Shown: positions 25,518 through 34,561 of the stretch, piece after piece
Position numbering within the stretch: position 1 is the stretch's first letter
Layout of the letters: each line of letters opens with the position of its first letter
Source of the DNA: Phycisphaerales bacterium
GTDB taxonomy: Bacteria > Planctomycetota > Phycisphaerae > UBA1845 > Fen-1342
DNA length: 64,000 nt
Assembly (NCBI GenBank): GCA_016716475.1
Contig: JADJWG010000002.1
Coordinates: 124,001-188,000, forward strand
Direction of reading: 5' to 3'
The notes under the pieces: generated by a model
Told to the model about the DNA's origin: nothing
What the model saw: only the letters and a program-made list of their open reading frames with translations
Database searches by the model: none
Made by a program: the position numbers and the translations under genes

Positions 25518-26429
25518 GTGACGGATCCATCGGCTGGACTGCTAGGTGTCGATATCGGCGGTACGCATGTGCGGGTGGCGCTGGTCACGGCGCACGGCGA
25601 CCTGCTCGCACGGCGGACGGGCAGCATTCCCAGCGAAGGTGACCCCGAGGCACTCACTGCGCACCTCCGCGACCTGCTCGCCGAGTTGCGGGCGGAGGTC
25701 ACAGCACAGCCGGAACTCGCTGGGGTGGCACTGCCCGGTGTATGGGATCCCATGACGAGCATCATGCGGAAGGCGGTGAACCTGCCGCGCCTCGAGGGCT
25801 GTCAACTCAGGGAGCTGTTCGAAGACGCACTCGACATACCCGTGCGACTCGAGGCCGACGCGAATGCCGCGATCTGGGGCCAGTGGCGGGCGCTCGACCC
25901 GCGCCCGAGCCGGTTGCTCTACCTCTCGCTGGGAACGGGTGTCGGTGGGAGTGCCATCCTCGACGGGCGCATCGTGCGGCACACGCGCAACGGTCCTGGC
26001 CACTTCGGATACCTGATCGTCGACACATCGCCGGATGCGCCCGCCGGGCGGAACAATGTACCTGGCTGCCTCTCGGCAATCGCGTCGGGGCCGGCGTTGC
26101 ACCTGGCGGCGACCGGCGAAACCGACCCGCAGGCGCTCGGCGACGAGGAGCTGCCTGCTGCCGTGCTTGAGCGTGCCGCGCGGGCGCTGTCCGTGGCGTT
26201 TCTGAATCTGACGCACTTGTATGCGCCGGAGATGATCATGCTGGGCGGTGGCGTTGTCGACCACCATCCTCAACTCGTTTCCCGTGCCCAAGCCCTGTTT
26301 CGCGAATCGCGCAGCGGTCTGATCCCGCCGCGGGTTACAATCACGCGCGCTCCGCTGTCCACGCACACCGCCGGCGTCATCGGTGCGGCGCTGCTCGCGT
26401 ATGCGGCAGCACGCGGAGACCTGGTGTAG
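25518..26429 (+). CDS. ROK-family sugar kinase (glucokinase-like)
   Basis: A 303-residue ASKHA-fold kinase likely phosphorylating glucose or another hexose. N-terminal phosphate loop LGVDIGGTHVRVAL, substrate strand LEADANAAIWGQ with the catalytic Asp, LSLGTGVGGSAILDG and the C-terminal LGGGVVDH adenosine motif are all present. The zinc-binding CxCGxxGC stretch of most ROK proteins is replaced by a segment with one Cys (NNVPGCLSAIASG), so the structural zinc is probably missing. Start is GTG at 25518. It follows RidA by 63 bp and converges with the DNA methyltransferase gene over a 422-bp spacer. Confidence 0.88.
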   Translation: MTDPSAGLLGVDIGGTHVRVALVTAHGDLLARRTGSIPSEGDPEALTAHLRDLLAELRAEVTAQPELAGVALPGVWDPMTSIMRKAVNLPRLEGCQLRELFEDALDIPVRLEADANAAIWGQWRALDPRPSRLLYLSLGTGVGGSAILDGRIVRHTRNGPGHFGYLIVDTSPDAPAGRNNVPGCLSAIASGPALHLAATGETDPQALGDEELPAAVLERAARALSVAFLNLTHLYAPEMIMLGGGVVDHHPQLVSRAQALFRESRSGLIPPRVTITRAPLSTHTAGVIGAALLAYAAARGDLV

Positions 26430-26851
26430 TGCTGTTGCGCTGTGCAGCGTTCAATCGCAATGGTGAATAGAAAAGAAAGCGACGGCGTTCCCATGGTCGG
26501 GCGCGCCGTCGCGATGAGGTCCATCTCCGCGATTGCCGGTGAAAGCGGTTTGCTGGAACCCGTCATGCAAAGTGGGATGCCAGCGCTGCCCCAACCTCGC
26601 GCTCAGGGCGTTAACGTCGGGGGATAGCCGTAAGGCCTCCCGGGTTCAGCTAAAGGTCCTCGCAAACGATTGCTTTCGGATCGCACAACGCAGGGATCGA
26701 ACCACACGTTGCTCACTCAGCACCTGAGTATAGCTCTTCGATCGGACAGATGAGGAACACAAATCCAACCCACGCCGCAGGTTTTCCGTAAACATGGTCG
26801 AGACAGTTGGTTAGACACCTGGCGAACGCACGGACTTCCGCTCCACTCCGC
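26430..26851. other. 422-bp spacer between convergent genes
   Basis: No convincing coding frame. The minus strand carries a TATACT box (26727-26732) and, downstream, a strong hairpin with a pyrimidine tract (26470-26512), so a roughly 240-nt minus-strand transcript is possible. A GGTTCGATCCC stretch on the minus strand looks like a tRNA T-loop, but its stem does not pair. No known RNA family was recognised. Confidence 0.5.
26470..26512 (-). terminator. rho-independent-type terminator, minus strand
   Basis: On the minus strand GCGACGGCG (26512-26504) pairs perfectly with CGCCGTCGC (26487-26479) and is followed directly by TTTCTTTTCT. It would end leftward transcripts, either a long 3' UTR of the methyltransferase gene or a separate small RNA. 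Confidence 0.7.
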
Positions 26852-28036
26852 TTAGCCCGTCTGCTTCAAGACCAGGATCGACTCCCGTGGGGTCACGGAT
26901 GGCAGGTTCCCCAGCTTCCGACCACCGGGGATCAGGTTGCGGGCTACGAGTACCTGTTCCGTTTCCAGGCCACACACCGGTGCCAGTTCTGCGAGGATCA
27001 GATCTGTCGGTATATACACATGGGCCAGCCGCGCCCCGCCCACCACGCACCAGCACGGCGCCCCGGGCCGCAGGACCCGGGCCAAGGCCCGAAAAACCTG
27101 TGCCAGATCCTCAAAGTAGGACTGAACAACGCCGGCCAGGCGTGGCTCGCCCGATGCGCGCAGCACCGCCACGGCTTCCACGGCCGCCGCAGGAAGTTCG
27201 GTTTCCCACTGCTGGGCGTATGCTCGAGGGTGCGCCCTGACCTGTGCCGTGCGCAGATCCGCGCGGTCGTTCGGTCCGTACCAGTGCGCATGCACCACCT
27301 CGAGCGGCCTGGTGATCGCGGTGTAATCGTGCCGTGATAGGTAAGGCGGCGACGTGAGGACCGCACCGACCGAAGCGGCGGAGATACCGGCGAGTTTTCG
27401 GGCGTCGCTCGCCATGACCCGCCCCGTCCCCTTGAGTGGCGTCGCAAGATCGTCGGAGATCTCGGCGAACTTTCGCGCGAAGGTCTGCCCCAAGGGTGGG
27501 GCCTGCCGCAGCGGCTTGCCGTCGGTGGTGTGCTGAGCCGCCACGGCACACAGCAACGTGGCTCGGTGCACGGGCTCGACGAGTATGTCCGCAAGTGGCT
27601 GCCAGTCGAACGGATCGGACGCGGGCGGCAGGGGGGGCAGCGGTGGCGCCGGGCCCTGTTCGCATTTCACTTGCGCGACGAACGCCAGCGCAGGTAGTGC
27701 CTCCACCCCAAGGGCAGGTCGCCCCGCGCCGGCCGCTTCGACGACGGTGGTGCCGGTTCCGGCAAACGGGTCGAGCAGCGGTGCCGTGGGACAGCCCTTG
27801 GACACGTCCGGGGTCTGGAGAAATCTGCGTACCAATTCAGGCGCGAACGCCTGCCGATAGGCCAGCCAGCGGTGTCGCGGCTCCCCCTGGAGGTCCCGGC
27901 CGACCACCAGGGGCCCGAATTCAGGGTACGGATTCAGTCGGCGAAACCAGCGCCGCTCAAGCGCCTCGCGCTCCACGGCGTCGCCGCTGGTGGCAGTGTG
28001 TCCCCGGCGTGGCGGTCGTTGGCGTCGCGGTCGCAT
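26852..28036 (-). CDS. DNA methyltransferase (N4-cytosine/N6-adenine type)
   Basis: The 394-residue product has the SAM-binding motif LLDPFAGTGTTVVEA near residue 90 and the catalytic motif TSPPYLSRHDY near residue 230, an SPPY form common in N4-cytosine and some N6-adenine enzymes. The order motif I then motif IV is kept. A target-recognition part lies before the C-terminal strand. GGAGGGAG 7 nt before ATG 28036 favours this start over an in-frame codon at 28096, which would overlap the preceding gene. No restriction enzyme is adjacent, so it appears to be an orphan methylase; an RNA-modifying role cannot be ruled out. Confidence 0.8.
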   Translation of the reverse strand: MRPRRQRPPRRGHTATSGDAVEREALERRWFRRLNPYPEFGPLVVGRDLQGEPRHRWLAYRQAFAPELVRRFLQTPDVSKGCPTAPLLDPFAGTGTTVVEAAGAGRPALGVEALPALAFVAQVKCEQGPAPPLPPLPPASDPFDWQPLADILVEPVHRATLLCAVAAQHTTDGKPLRQAPPLGQTFARKFAEISDDLATPLKGTGRVMASDARKLAGISAASVGAVLTSPPYLSRHDYTAITRPLEVVHAHWYGPNDRADLRTAQVRAHPRAYAQQWETELPAAAVEAVAVLRASGEPRLAGVVQSYFEDLAQVFRALARVLRPGAPCWCVVGGARLAHVYIPTDLILAELAPVCGLETEQVLVARNLIPGGRKLGNLPSVTPRESILVLKQTG

Positions 28037-28064
28037 ACGCACTCTCCCTCCGAACAACCACCGC

Positions 28065-28442
28065 TCAGGCGTCGACGTCATCCGGCGTGCGGCCAAGACT
28101 CACGATGCTGCAAGCGAGGATCGGTTCAAGTCCCAGCCGTCGCGCTTCGGCCAGCAGTTCGTCGCTCTCGGCGCCGGGATTCACGAAGAACTCGGCGGGG
28201 CGCAGGGCGGCGATTTCCGGCAGGATGGAGCGGCCCAGCACCGGCGGCAGGTAAAGTGACACGCGGCCCACCGGTCCCGGCAGGGATGACAGGGACGGGT
28301 AGGCGCGCAGGCCTTCGATCTCCGTGGTATGTGGGTTGATCGGGTAAACCTCCCAACCCTCAGCGCGGTGTGCGCGGACCGACTTGTTACCGTACTTGGT
28401 GCGATCGGCCGATGCGCCGACGATGGCGACGGTGCGCAACAT
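28065..28442 (-). CDS. CoA-binding domain protein (YccU-like)
   Basis: A 125-residue single Rossmann-type domain of the CoA_binding_2 family. The N-terminus LRTVAIVGASADRTKYGNKS holds the Gly-rich loop, followed by GWEVYPINPHTTEIEGLRAYPSL and LPPVLGRSILPEIAALRPAEFFVNPGAES, all standard for YccU/YdiF-like proteins. The frame is open upstream to 28586, but ATG 28442 gives the family start. Biochemical role is not established for the family. It is followed after 28 bp by the DNA methyltransferase gene and is divergent from the STAS gene. Confidence 0.85.
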   Translation of the reverse strand: MLRTVAIVGASADRTKYGNKSVRAHRAEGWEVYPINPHTTEIEGLRAYPSLSSLPGPVGRVSLYLPPVLGRSILPEIAALRPAEFFVNPGAESDELLAEARRLGLEPILACSIVSLGRTPDDVDA

Positions 28443-28605
28443 GGAACCTTCTCCATCCGGGTGACCCATAGCGCCGCAGGGTACCCCAGATGATAAAGCA
28501 CTCGGGAGGGGACGTGAAACGGTGCAGCCGCACACGCTCCCAAAGACGGTTGTAAACCGGGTGCGTACAATCCCGCGCGAATACACCTTGGAGAGGTAGC
28601 CCCTG

Positions 28606-29145
28606 ATGACCTCGCATGCGGCTCCACGAATCGCGTTTGCCCGCTCGGCCGAGCAGATCTACCTGCATGTCGGGGGACAAGCCACGCATCGCGTCGCGCT
28701 GGTGGCCGATGCACTGACCCAGGAGCTGCTGGCGCGGGTGGTCGATCGGCCGGCGGTGATCCTGGATCTCAGCGGAGCACGGTTCCTTGACAGCACATTC
28801 GCCGGCTGGCTGCTGCGGTTGCGGAACCAGCTTCGCCGAATCGATGGGCAATTGGTGCTGACGGGGACCGGCGACGGTGGGGCTGGCGCGCTGCAGACCA
28901 TGGGGCTGGCCGAACTTTTTCACTGTCGGGAAATCACGCCACCGCCGCGTCTGCAAGCGGTACCCTGTCCCGAGGAAGAAATCGACGTCCCCACGATCGA
29001 ATTCATGCTGCATGCTCACGAAGAACTCGCCGCCGAAAGTCCCGCCAACGCGGGCGCATTTGAGGCCATCGCCGCACAATTGCGGCGGGAGCTGGCGCGC
29101 CGTACCCCCTGCGCCCCACCGCCCCCGAACGATCCGCAGGTCTAG
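28606..29145 (+). CDS. STAS-domain protein (anti-sigma-factor antagonist-like)
   Basis: The 179-residue product has an N-terminal STAS domain: strand IYLHVGGQATHRVA, VVDRPAVILDLSGARFLDSTFAGWLLRL with Ser in the DS motif (about residue 66) that is phosphorylated in SpoIIAA-type proteins, and QLVLTGTGDGGAGALQTMGLAELF. The C-terminal 60 residues form an acidic helix-rich tail. STAS proteins reverse inhibition of sigma factors or act as signalling scaffolds. No anti-sigma kinase or phosphatase is adjacent, so the partner is unknown. Confidence 0.82.
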   Translation: MTSHAAPRIAFARSAEQIYLHVGGQATHRVALVADALTQELLARVVDRPAVILDLSGARFLDSTFAGWLLRLRNQLRRIDGQLVLTGTGDGGAGALQTMGLAELFHCREITPPPRLQAVPCPEEEIDVPTIEFMLHAHEELAAESPANAGAFEAIAAQLRRELARRTPCAPPPPNDPQV

Positions 29146-29230
29146 TGCCGCGCTTCCCTCCACCGACTGCGTGGGGGTATATTCATCCCAGCAGATGAAC
29201 ACGTCCCGTTACTCGAGTGCAGGTGGATCG

Positions 29231-30793
29231 ATGAGCGACTCGCTTCGGAAGCTGGGCCTTGAAAGTGTGAATCCGGGCGGCTTCGACGGTACCTGGCTGG
29301 GCTCCGGGCCCAATCTGGAAGTCACCAGCCCCATCGACGGCAGCGTCATCGGTGCCGTGACCCAGGTCACCGAGGACGAATACGACCGCATCGTCGCCCG
29401 GGCGCACGCGGCGTTCCTGAAATGGCGTGTACTGCCGGCGCCACGGCGCGGGGAAATCGTGCGGCAACTCGGGAATCGGCTGCGCGAGGTCAAGCATGAT
29501 CTCGGCGCGCTGGTCACCCTCGAGATGGGCAAGATCCTCGCCGAGGGTGAGGGTGAAGTGCAGGAGATGATCGACATCTGTGACTTCGCCACCGGCCTCA
29601 GCCGCCAGCTCTACGGTCTGACAATGCACTCCGAGCGGCACCAGCACCGCATGTACGAGCAGTGGCACCCGCTCGGCGTGGTCGGCGTGATCTCCGCGTT
29701 CAACTTCCCCGTCGCGGTATGGAGCTGGAACGCAGCCATTGCGGCCGTGTGCGGCGATGCGACTCTCTGGAAGCCGTCGAGCCATACTCCGCTGACAGCC
29801 ATTGCTTGTACGAAGATCGCCCAGCGCGTGTGTGAGGACAACAACGTCGATCCAGCGATCTTCTCCCTGGTGATCGGCAAAGGTTCCACGGTCGGTGACA
29901 AGCTGCTGCACGATCGTCGCATTCCGCTCATTTCCGCGACCGGTTCCTGCCAGATGGGTTACCGCGTCGGCGAGGTGGTCGGCCGCCGACTCGGCCGGAC
30001 CATTCTTGAACTTGGCGGCAACAACGCGATCATCGTGACGCCGCACGCCGACCTGAACCTGGCGTTGCGCGCAATCCTGTTCGGCGCCGTGGGTACTGCG
30101 GGACAGCGCTGCACCAGCACACGCCGCATCATCGTGCACGAGAGTCTGCGGGAGGAGCTCATCCGCCGATTGGTCGGGGCCTATGAAACCCTCACGATCG
30201 GCGACCCGCGTAAAGCGGACACGCTCATGGGACCGCTGGTGACGAAGGCCGCGGTGCAGGAATTGCAGACCGCCATCCAGCGAGTTCAGGCCGAGGGCGG
30301 CCGAATTCTCTACGGAGGCGAACCCCTCACAGGGTCTGCCTATCCCGGCGGGCACTACGTGCGTCCGTGTCTCGCGGCCGCACGGAACGAATTCTCGATT
30401 GTGCAGGATGAGACTTTCGCCCCGATCCTCTACATCATCGGCTACGGTGGAAACTCGAAGCCGCGCGACGTGGCCACGATCGAGCGCGAAATCGACGAGG
30501 CCATCGCGCTGCAGAACGGTGTGCCGCAGGGGTTGTCGAGCTCCATCTTCTCACAGCACGTGATCGAGACGGAGCGGTTCCTGAGTGCGGCAGGCAGTGA
30601 CTGCGGCATCGCCAATGTGAATATCGGGACGAGCGGGGCGGAGATCGGCGGCGCCTTTGGTGGTGAGAAGGAGACCGGTGGCGGGCGCGAAAGCGGCTCA
30701 GACTCCTGGAAGGTTTACATGCGGCGGCAGACCAATACGATCAACTGGGGCAGCGAGCTCCCGCTGGCGCAGGGGTTGAAGTTCGGAGATTGA
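29231..30793 (+). CDS. aldehyde dehydrogenase, ALDH7/antiquitin type
   Basis: A 520-residue NAD-dependent aldehyde dehydrogenase. The Rossmann and catalytic features are PLGVVGVISAFNFPVAVWSWN, the catalytic Glu in ILELGGNNAI and the nucleophile Cys in GTAGQRCTSTRR. The C-terminal ETGGGRESGSDSWKVYMRRQTNTINWG, PLAQGLKF is diagnostic for ALDH7, which oxidises alpha-aminoadipate semialdehyde in lysine breakdown. AGGTGG 5 nt upstream of ATG 29231 supports this start; the open frame extends much further upstream into the STAS gene. No other lysine catabolism gene is near. Confidence 0.92.
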   Translation: MSDSLRKLGLESVNPGGFDGTWLGSGPNLEVTSPIDGSVIGAVTQVTEDEYDRIVARAHAAFLKWRVLPAPRRGEIVRQLGNRLREVKHDLGALVTLEMGKILAEGEGEVQEMIDICDFATGLSRQLYGLTMHSERHQHRMYEQWHPLGVVGVISAFNFPVAVWSWNAAIAAVCGDATLWKPSSHTPLTAIACTKIAQRVCEDNNVDPAIFSLVIGKGSTVGDKLLHDRRIPLISATGSCQMGYRVGEVVGRRLGRTILELGGNNAIIVTPHADLNLALRAILFGAVGTAGQRCTSTRRIIVHESLREELIRRLVGAYETLTIGDPRKADTLMGPLVTKAAVQELQTAIQRVQAEGGRILYGGEPLTGSAYPGGHYVRPCLAAARNEFSIVQDETFAPILYIIGYGGNSKPRDVATIEREIDEAIALQNGVPQGLSSSIFSQHVIETERFLSAAGSDCGIANVNIGTSGAEIGGAFGGEKETGGGRESGSDSWKVYMRRQTNTINWGSELPLAQGLKFGD

Positions 30794-30980
30794 TTGCGCT
30801 TCCAGCCCCCTTCCTCGCGGGGAGCGGGGGGGTGAGAATCTGCTGGATTGAATCCGCTCCCGATTGCTCCCCCATGGGGCGCGGAGTGTCGGGATAGCTG
30901 CCGAAGACCATTCGAGGACATGCTACGCAGGCCGGCCCCGTGTCCTGCAACAACCCGTACCCTCGCACCCTGGAAGCACC

Positions 30981-32087
30981 ATGGCTGAGAGCGGCAATAA
31001 CCCGGTCGAACCGCAGCTTTCGCTGGCCGAGTGCCGGCGTCGCATAGATGCACTTGACGACGAGCTCGTCCGGCTGATCAGCGAGCGCGGGCGCGTGGCC
31101 GCCCAGATCGGGCGCATCAAGTCCGCGGACGGTTCACCGATCTACGCGCCGGACCGCGAAAGCGAAATTCTGGCGACTCTGGCCCGCAAGAACCCCGGGC
31201 CCTTTCCCGACCGGGTGCTCGCCGCCATCTACCGCGAACTGATGAGTGGTTCGTTCCTGCTCGAGCGCCCGCTGCGCATCGCGTATCTCGGGCCACGCGG
31301 GAGCTATTCGCACATTGCCGCCAGCGGGAAGTTCGGAGCGTCGGTCGAGTACGTCCCCCTCACGGACATCGCGGTGATCTTCGACGAGGTGGAGCGCGAG
31401 CACGCCGACTTCGGCGTGGTTCCGGTGGAGAATTCCATCGCCGGCGGGATCGACGAGACGCTCGCCTCCTTTGGCGAGACGCGCGTCCGCATCTGTGCCG
31501 AAATCCTGCGCAAGATCCACCACAACCTGCTGGGACGCCACCCGCTTGAGCAGATCGAGCGGCTTTATTCCAAACCCGAAGTTTTTGACCAGTGCAAGTG
31601 CTGGCTGTTGGAAACCGGCCTGCTGGAGAAGTGTGTGCCCGTTGCCAGTTCGAGCCGAGCCGCCGAATTGGCCGCCAAGGAAGAAGGCGCTGCGGCCGTG
31701 GGCAGCCGCCTCGCGGCCGAGTTGTACGGCTTGCCGATCCTGCTCGAAAATATCGAGGATGACCCGAACAACATCACGCGATTCTTTGTACTGGGTCGCT
31801 CACAACCGCGCGCCACCGGCAACGACAAGACCGCGCTGATGTTCGCCACCGCCCACGAGGCCGGTGCCCTGGTGGAGGTACTGGACATCTTCCGGCGCGA
31901 GTCCGTGAACCTTGCGATGATCACTTCACGTCCGAGCCGGCGAAGGAACTGGGAGTACTATTTCTTCGTCGATGCGGAAGGGCACGCATCCGAACCGCCA
32001 CTGCAACGGGTCATCGCTGCCGCCCGGGGGCGCTGCCCGGTGTTCACGGTACTCGGGTCGTTCCCGCGGTCCGGCGAGGCGTTCTAG
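30981..32087 (+). CDS. pheA: bifunctional chorismate mutase/prephenate dehydratase
   Basis: The 368-residue protein turns chorismate to prephenate and then to phenylpyruvate for phenylalanine. The AroQ chorismate mutase helices are at about 12-95 (LAECRRRIDALDDELVRLISERGRVA, then IYAPDRESEIL). The prephenate dehydratase part (about 100-280) holds IAYLGPRGSYSHIAA, VPVENSIAGGIDETL and NITRFFVLGR, the TRF motif. A C-terminal ACT domain (about 292-368, KTALMFATAHEAGALVEVL) should bind Phe for feedback control. ATG 30981 was chosen. The 187-bp gap upstream contains a short GC-rich inverted stretch but no clear leader peptide. Confidence 0.96.
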   Translation: MAESGNNPVEPQLSLAECRRRIDALDDELVRLISERGRVAAQIGRIKSADGSPIYAPDRESEILATLARKNPGPFPDRVLAAIYRELMSGSFLLERPLRIAYLGPRGSYSHIAASGKFGASVEYVPLTDIAVIFDEVEREHADFGVVPVENSIAGGIDETLASFGETRVRICAEILRKIHHNLLGRHPLEQIERLYSKPEVFDQCKCWLLETGLLEKCVPVASSSRAAELAAKEEGAAAVGSRLAAELYGLPILLENIEDDPNNITRFFVLGRSQPRATGNDKTALMFATAHEAGALVEVLDIFRRESVNLAMITSRPSRRRNWEYYFFVDAEGHASEPPLQRVIAAARGRCPVFTVLGSFPRSGEAF

Positions 32088-32159
32088 GCACAAGGACGTT
32101 GTCGCGGTGTTCGTTGCGCGCGGCCCTGCGGTTGCGCTGGCATAGGGCCGCAGGACGCC

Positions 32160-32711
32160 TCAGCGCATCTTCAGCCCGGGCAGGCCCGCCAACTTGCGCA
32201 GCCGGTTCGCTTCGATCCACGCCTTCGGATGGTCCGCCAGGAAACGCGTGTAGCTCGAGGTCGTCACCCCCAGCGCCCCGGCAGCCGCCGGCACCTGGGC
32301 ACCGTGCGCCGCCAGCGCATCCAACGCAAGCGCGAGTACCGCCCAGTACGCGGGATTCTTTTCGCTTACTTGAAGCCGCGCCGCCTTGATCTGGACGGAC
32401 TCCGGCCAGCGCACCGCTTCCGGCAGGGGTTGCCGGATCCCTATCGCGATCGCTTCGCGCAACCGGAGGAGAGCGTTGGCCTTGTTCTGGTGCTGCGAGC
32501 GGCGTTCTTCCCCTGTCACCGTAAACCCGGTGGGGCGATGCACCAGGCGCACGGCGGAACTCACCTTGTTGCGGTGCTGCCCGCCAGGGCCACCCGTACG
32601 GTGAAAGTGCACGTCACATTCCCCGAGCAGGGCCTCATCCGGCCAGTCCAACCGAGCGCGGAGTACAGCCGGATCAAGCGGTGGCATGGCACCTTGGGAG
32701 GAGTGGTTCAT
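32160..32711 (-). CDS. peptide chain release factor-like GGQ-domain protein (ArfB/ICT1-like)
   Basis: A 183-residue protein with the peptidyl-tRNA hydrolysis loop HRTGGPGGQHRNKVSSAVRLVH (GGQ at 43-45) but no codon-recognition domain. This is the layout of ArfB/ICT1 and of the planctomycete peptide chain release factor-like family, which free ribosomes stalled at transcript ends. The standard tail SQHQNKANALLRLREA follows. Residues about 115-183 differ from the basic, disordered tail of ArfB that enters the mRNA channel. Arg/Lys-rich but folded-looking, it leaves the exact mechanism open. Confidence 0.85.
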   Translation of the reverse strand: MNHSSQGAMPPLDPAVLRARLDWPDEALLGECDVHFHRTGGPGGQHRNKVSSAVRLVHRPTGFTVTGEERRSQHQNKANALLRLREAIAIGIRQPLPEAVRWPESVQIKAARLQVSEKNPAYWAVLALALDALAAHGAQVPAAAGALGVTTSSYTRFLADHPKAWIEANRLRKLAGLPGLKMR

Positions 32712-32837
32712 CGGCAGGACTCCCGTAGGTTCGGTGCGGTACGAACTTGAAACGAAGCGCGCCGGGGAGGGGCATTTTTTTCTGCGGATGCTCGACTCTT
32801 CCCCAACTCCTCTCTGCAGGGGAGGGCTGGGAAAGCT

Positions 32838-33728
32838 CTACAGATCAAGGCCGATGTCGAGCGCCGCCACCGAGTGCGTCAGATCCCCGATGGAGATCCG
32901 GTCAATGCCCGTCTCCGCGATCGTGGCGACGGTTTCGAGCGTGATGCCTCCGCTGGCCTCCAGGGCGAGCTTGCCCCGTAGACTGTGGGCATCACGGTAC
33001 TGTACGGCCGCCCGCAACTGCTCAGGTGTGAAGTTGTCGAGCAGCACGACATCGACCGCGGAAACTTGGCAGACCTCTGCGAACTGGTCAAGGCCGTCAA
33101 CCTCAACCTCGATGAACTTGGGCGTGCTGCGCAGCCCCGTGAGCCAGTCCGTAAGGGTTTCGGCGAGTTCATCGAGCGGCACACCCGCGAGGTGGTTGTC
33201 CTTGAAGAGCACCGCGTCGTACAGGCCGTCACGGTGGTTACGGGCGCCCCCGATACGCACAGCATAGCGATCGAGCTCGCGCCAGCCCGGGAGTGTTTTC
33301 CGGGTGTCCAGCACACGAATCTCGGGGTTCACCGCCCGGGCCGCGACGACATATGCCTGGGTGTAGGTCGCGATGCCGCTCATCCGTCCGAGGAAATTCA
33401 ACAGCGTTCGTTCCACCGCGAGGACCGCCGACAAGGCCCCGCGAACGGTTGCCACCGCGGTGCCGGCCTCGGCCACATCCCCATCGTTGAAACTGCGCGG
33501 TCCTGCCGGCGGGCCGAACTCCAGGGCGCGGCCGAGGCGCTTGCTGAACAGCTCGCAGATCGTCGGACCGAGTTGGAGGCCACAGAGTACACCCGGTTCG
33601 CGCGGGACGAGCCGTGCCACAACCTCCGCCGCCCCTTCGGGCAGCAGCGCCGAGGTGATATCCCCCTCCAGGCCGAGATCCTCCTCGCACGCAAGCTCAA
33701 CCAGTTGGCGGGTGCGCTGCGACCACAT
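32838..33728 (-). CDS. nadC: nicotinate-nucleotide pyrophosphorylase (carboxylating)
   Basis: NadC joins quinolinate and PRPP to nicotinate mononucleotide with CO2 loss in NAD synthesis. The 296-residue product has EEDLGLEGDITSALL, ERTLLNFLGRMSGIAT, the quinolinate-binding DTRKTLPGWRELDRYAVRIGGARNHRDGLYDAVLFKDNH block, EVEVDGLDQF, LLDNFTP and EASGGITLETV, all in the right order. ATG 33728 lies one nt after the stop of the preceding crotonase gene, so translation is probably coupled. No nadA or nadB lies in the window. Confidence 0.96.
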   Translation of the reverse strand: MWSQRTRQLVELACEEDLGLEGDITSALLPEGAAEVVARLVPREPGVLCGLQLGPTICELFSKRLGRALEFGPPAGPRSFNDGDVAEAGTAVATVRGALSAVLAVERTLLNFLGRMSGIATYTQAYVVAARAVNPEIRVLDTRKTLPGWRELDRYAVRIGGARNHRDGLYDAVLFKDNHLAGVPLDELAETLTDWLTGLRSTPKFIEVEVDGLDQFAEVCQVSAVDVVLLDNFTPEQLRAAVQYRDAHSLRGKLALEASGGITLETVATIAETGIDRISIGDLTHSVAALDIGLDL

Positions 33729-33729
33729 A

Positions 33730-34530
33730 TCACAACTCCTCGGGGGCTGGAAAACGCGGCGGGCGCTTCTCCAGGAAGGCGGCGAGGCCTTCTCGATGAT
33801 CCGCCGTACGTGCCAGGGTGCTCTGAGCGAACGCCTCGCGCTCAAGCTGTTCATCGAGCGTGGCGTTCCACGCATCGTGCAGGGTGCGTTTGGTCAGGGC
33901 CAGCGCTCCAGCCGGGAGCCGTGCCAGCCGGCCCGCCAGATCGCGCGCCACCGGCAGCAGTTCATCTTCCGGCACCACGCGGTTGTACAGCCCCCAGTGC
34001 AGGGCTTCTTCCGCTGGCAGGGTTTCACCCAGCAGGCACAGTTCGGCCGCGCGGGCATACCCGGCATGTTGCATCAGCGTATAGGTGGCACCGCCGTCGG
34101 GCACGAGCCCAAGATGGATGAATGCCATCCGTAAGCCCGCTCCCGGCACCGCAACCCGCAGATCGGTTGCCAGCGCCAGACTCGCGCCAACACCGGCGGC
34201 AATGCCATTGAGCGCCGCGACCACCGGCTTCTCGAGTCCACGAATGCGCTGAATGAGTGGATTGACGACTTCGCGCAAATACGTGCCGAGGTCGCGCGGT
34301 CCCATTTCGCCCGCGAGTTGTCGGATATCCTGACCGGCGCAGAACGCCCGGCCTGTCGCGGTCAGCAGCACGCACCGGATCGACTCGTCGCGCTGCGCCG
34401 ACCGCAACGCCGTCGCCAGTTCCAACCCCAGTTCCGCATCGAACACGTTCAGCCGATCGGGCCGGTTGAACAGGATGGTCAGTACCCCGCTCTCGACGGC
34501 CAGCGCCAGCGTGGTGAAGCTACCCGCCAT
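33730..34530 (-). CDS. enoyl-CoA hydratase/isomerase-family protein (PaaG-like)
   Basis: A 266-residue crotonase-fold protein. RPDRLNVFDAEL, FCAGQDIRQL (oxyanion strand) and LNGIAAGVGASLALATDLRV form the fold core. The first catalytic Glu of true hydratases (CELA) is Ser here, and the second region reads HLGLVPDGGATYTL with an Asp typical of PaaG-type isomerases, so an isomerase or ring-opening role is more likely than hydration. It lies between another crotonase (34562) and nadC, apparently one operon. The CoA substrate is unknown. Confidence 0.85.
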   Translation of the reverse strand: MAGSFTTLALAVESGVLTILFNRPDRLNVFDAELGLELATALRSAQRDESIRCVLLTATGRAFCAGQDIRQLAGEMGPRDLGTYLREVVNPLIQRIRGLEKPVVAALNGIAAGVGASLALATDLRVAVPGAGLRMAFIHLGLVPDGGATYTLMQHAGYARAAELCLLGETLPAEEALHWGLYNRVVPEDELLPVARDLAGRLARLPAGALALTKRTLHDAWNATLDEQLEREAFAQSTLARTADHREGLAAFLEKRPPRFPAPEEL

Positions 34531-34561
34531 CTGGTTCCCTTCTGCGCCGCGGCGCTGATTC

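Noticed and set aside
26690..26712. tRNA-like T-loop (GGTTCGATCCC) on the minus strand
   Set aside because: Only two of the five T-stem pairs can form and no acceptor or anticodon arms were found.
26825..26845. RNase P RNA-like GGAAGTCCG stretch on the minus strand
   Set aside because: The rest of the conserved RNase P core (such as the ACAGAA segments) is absent.
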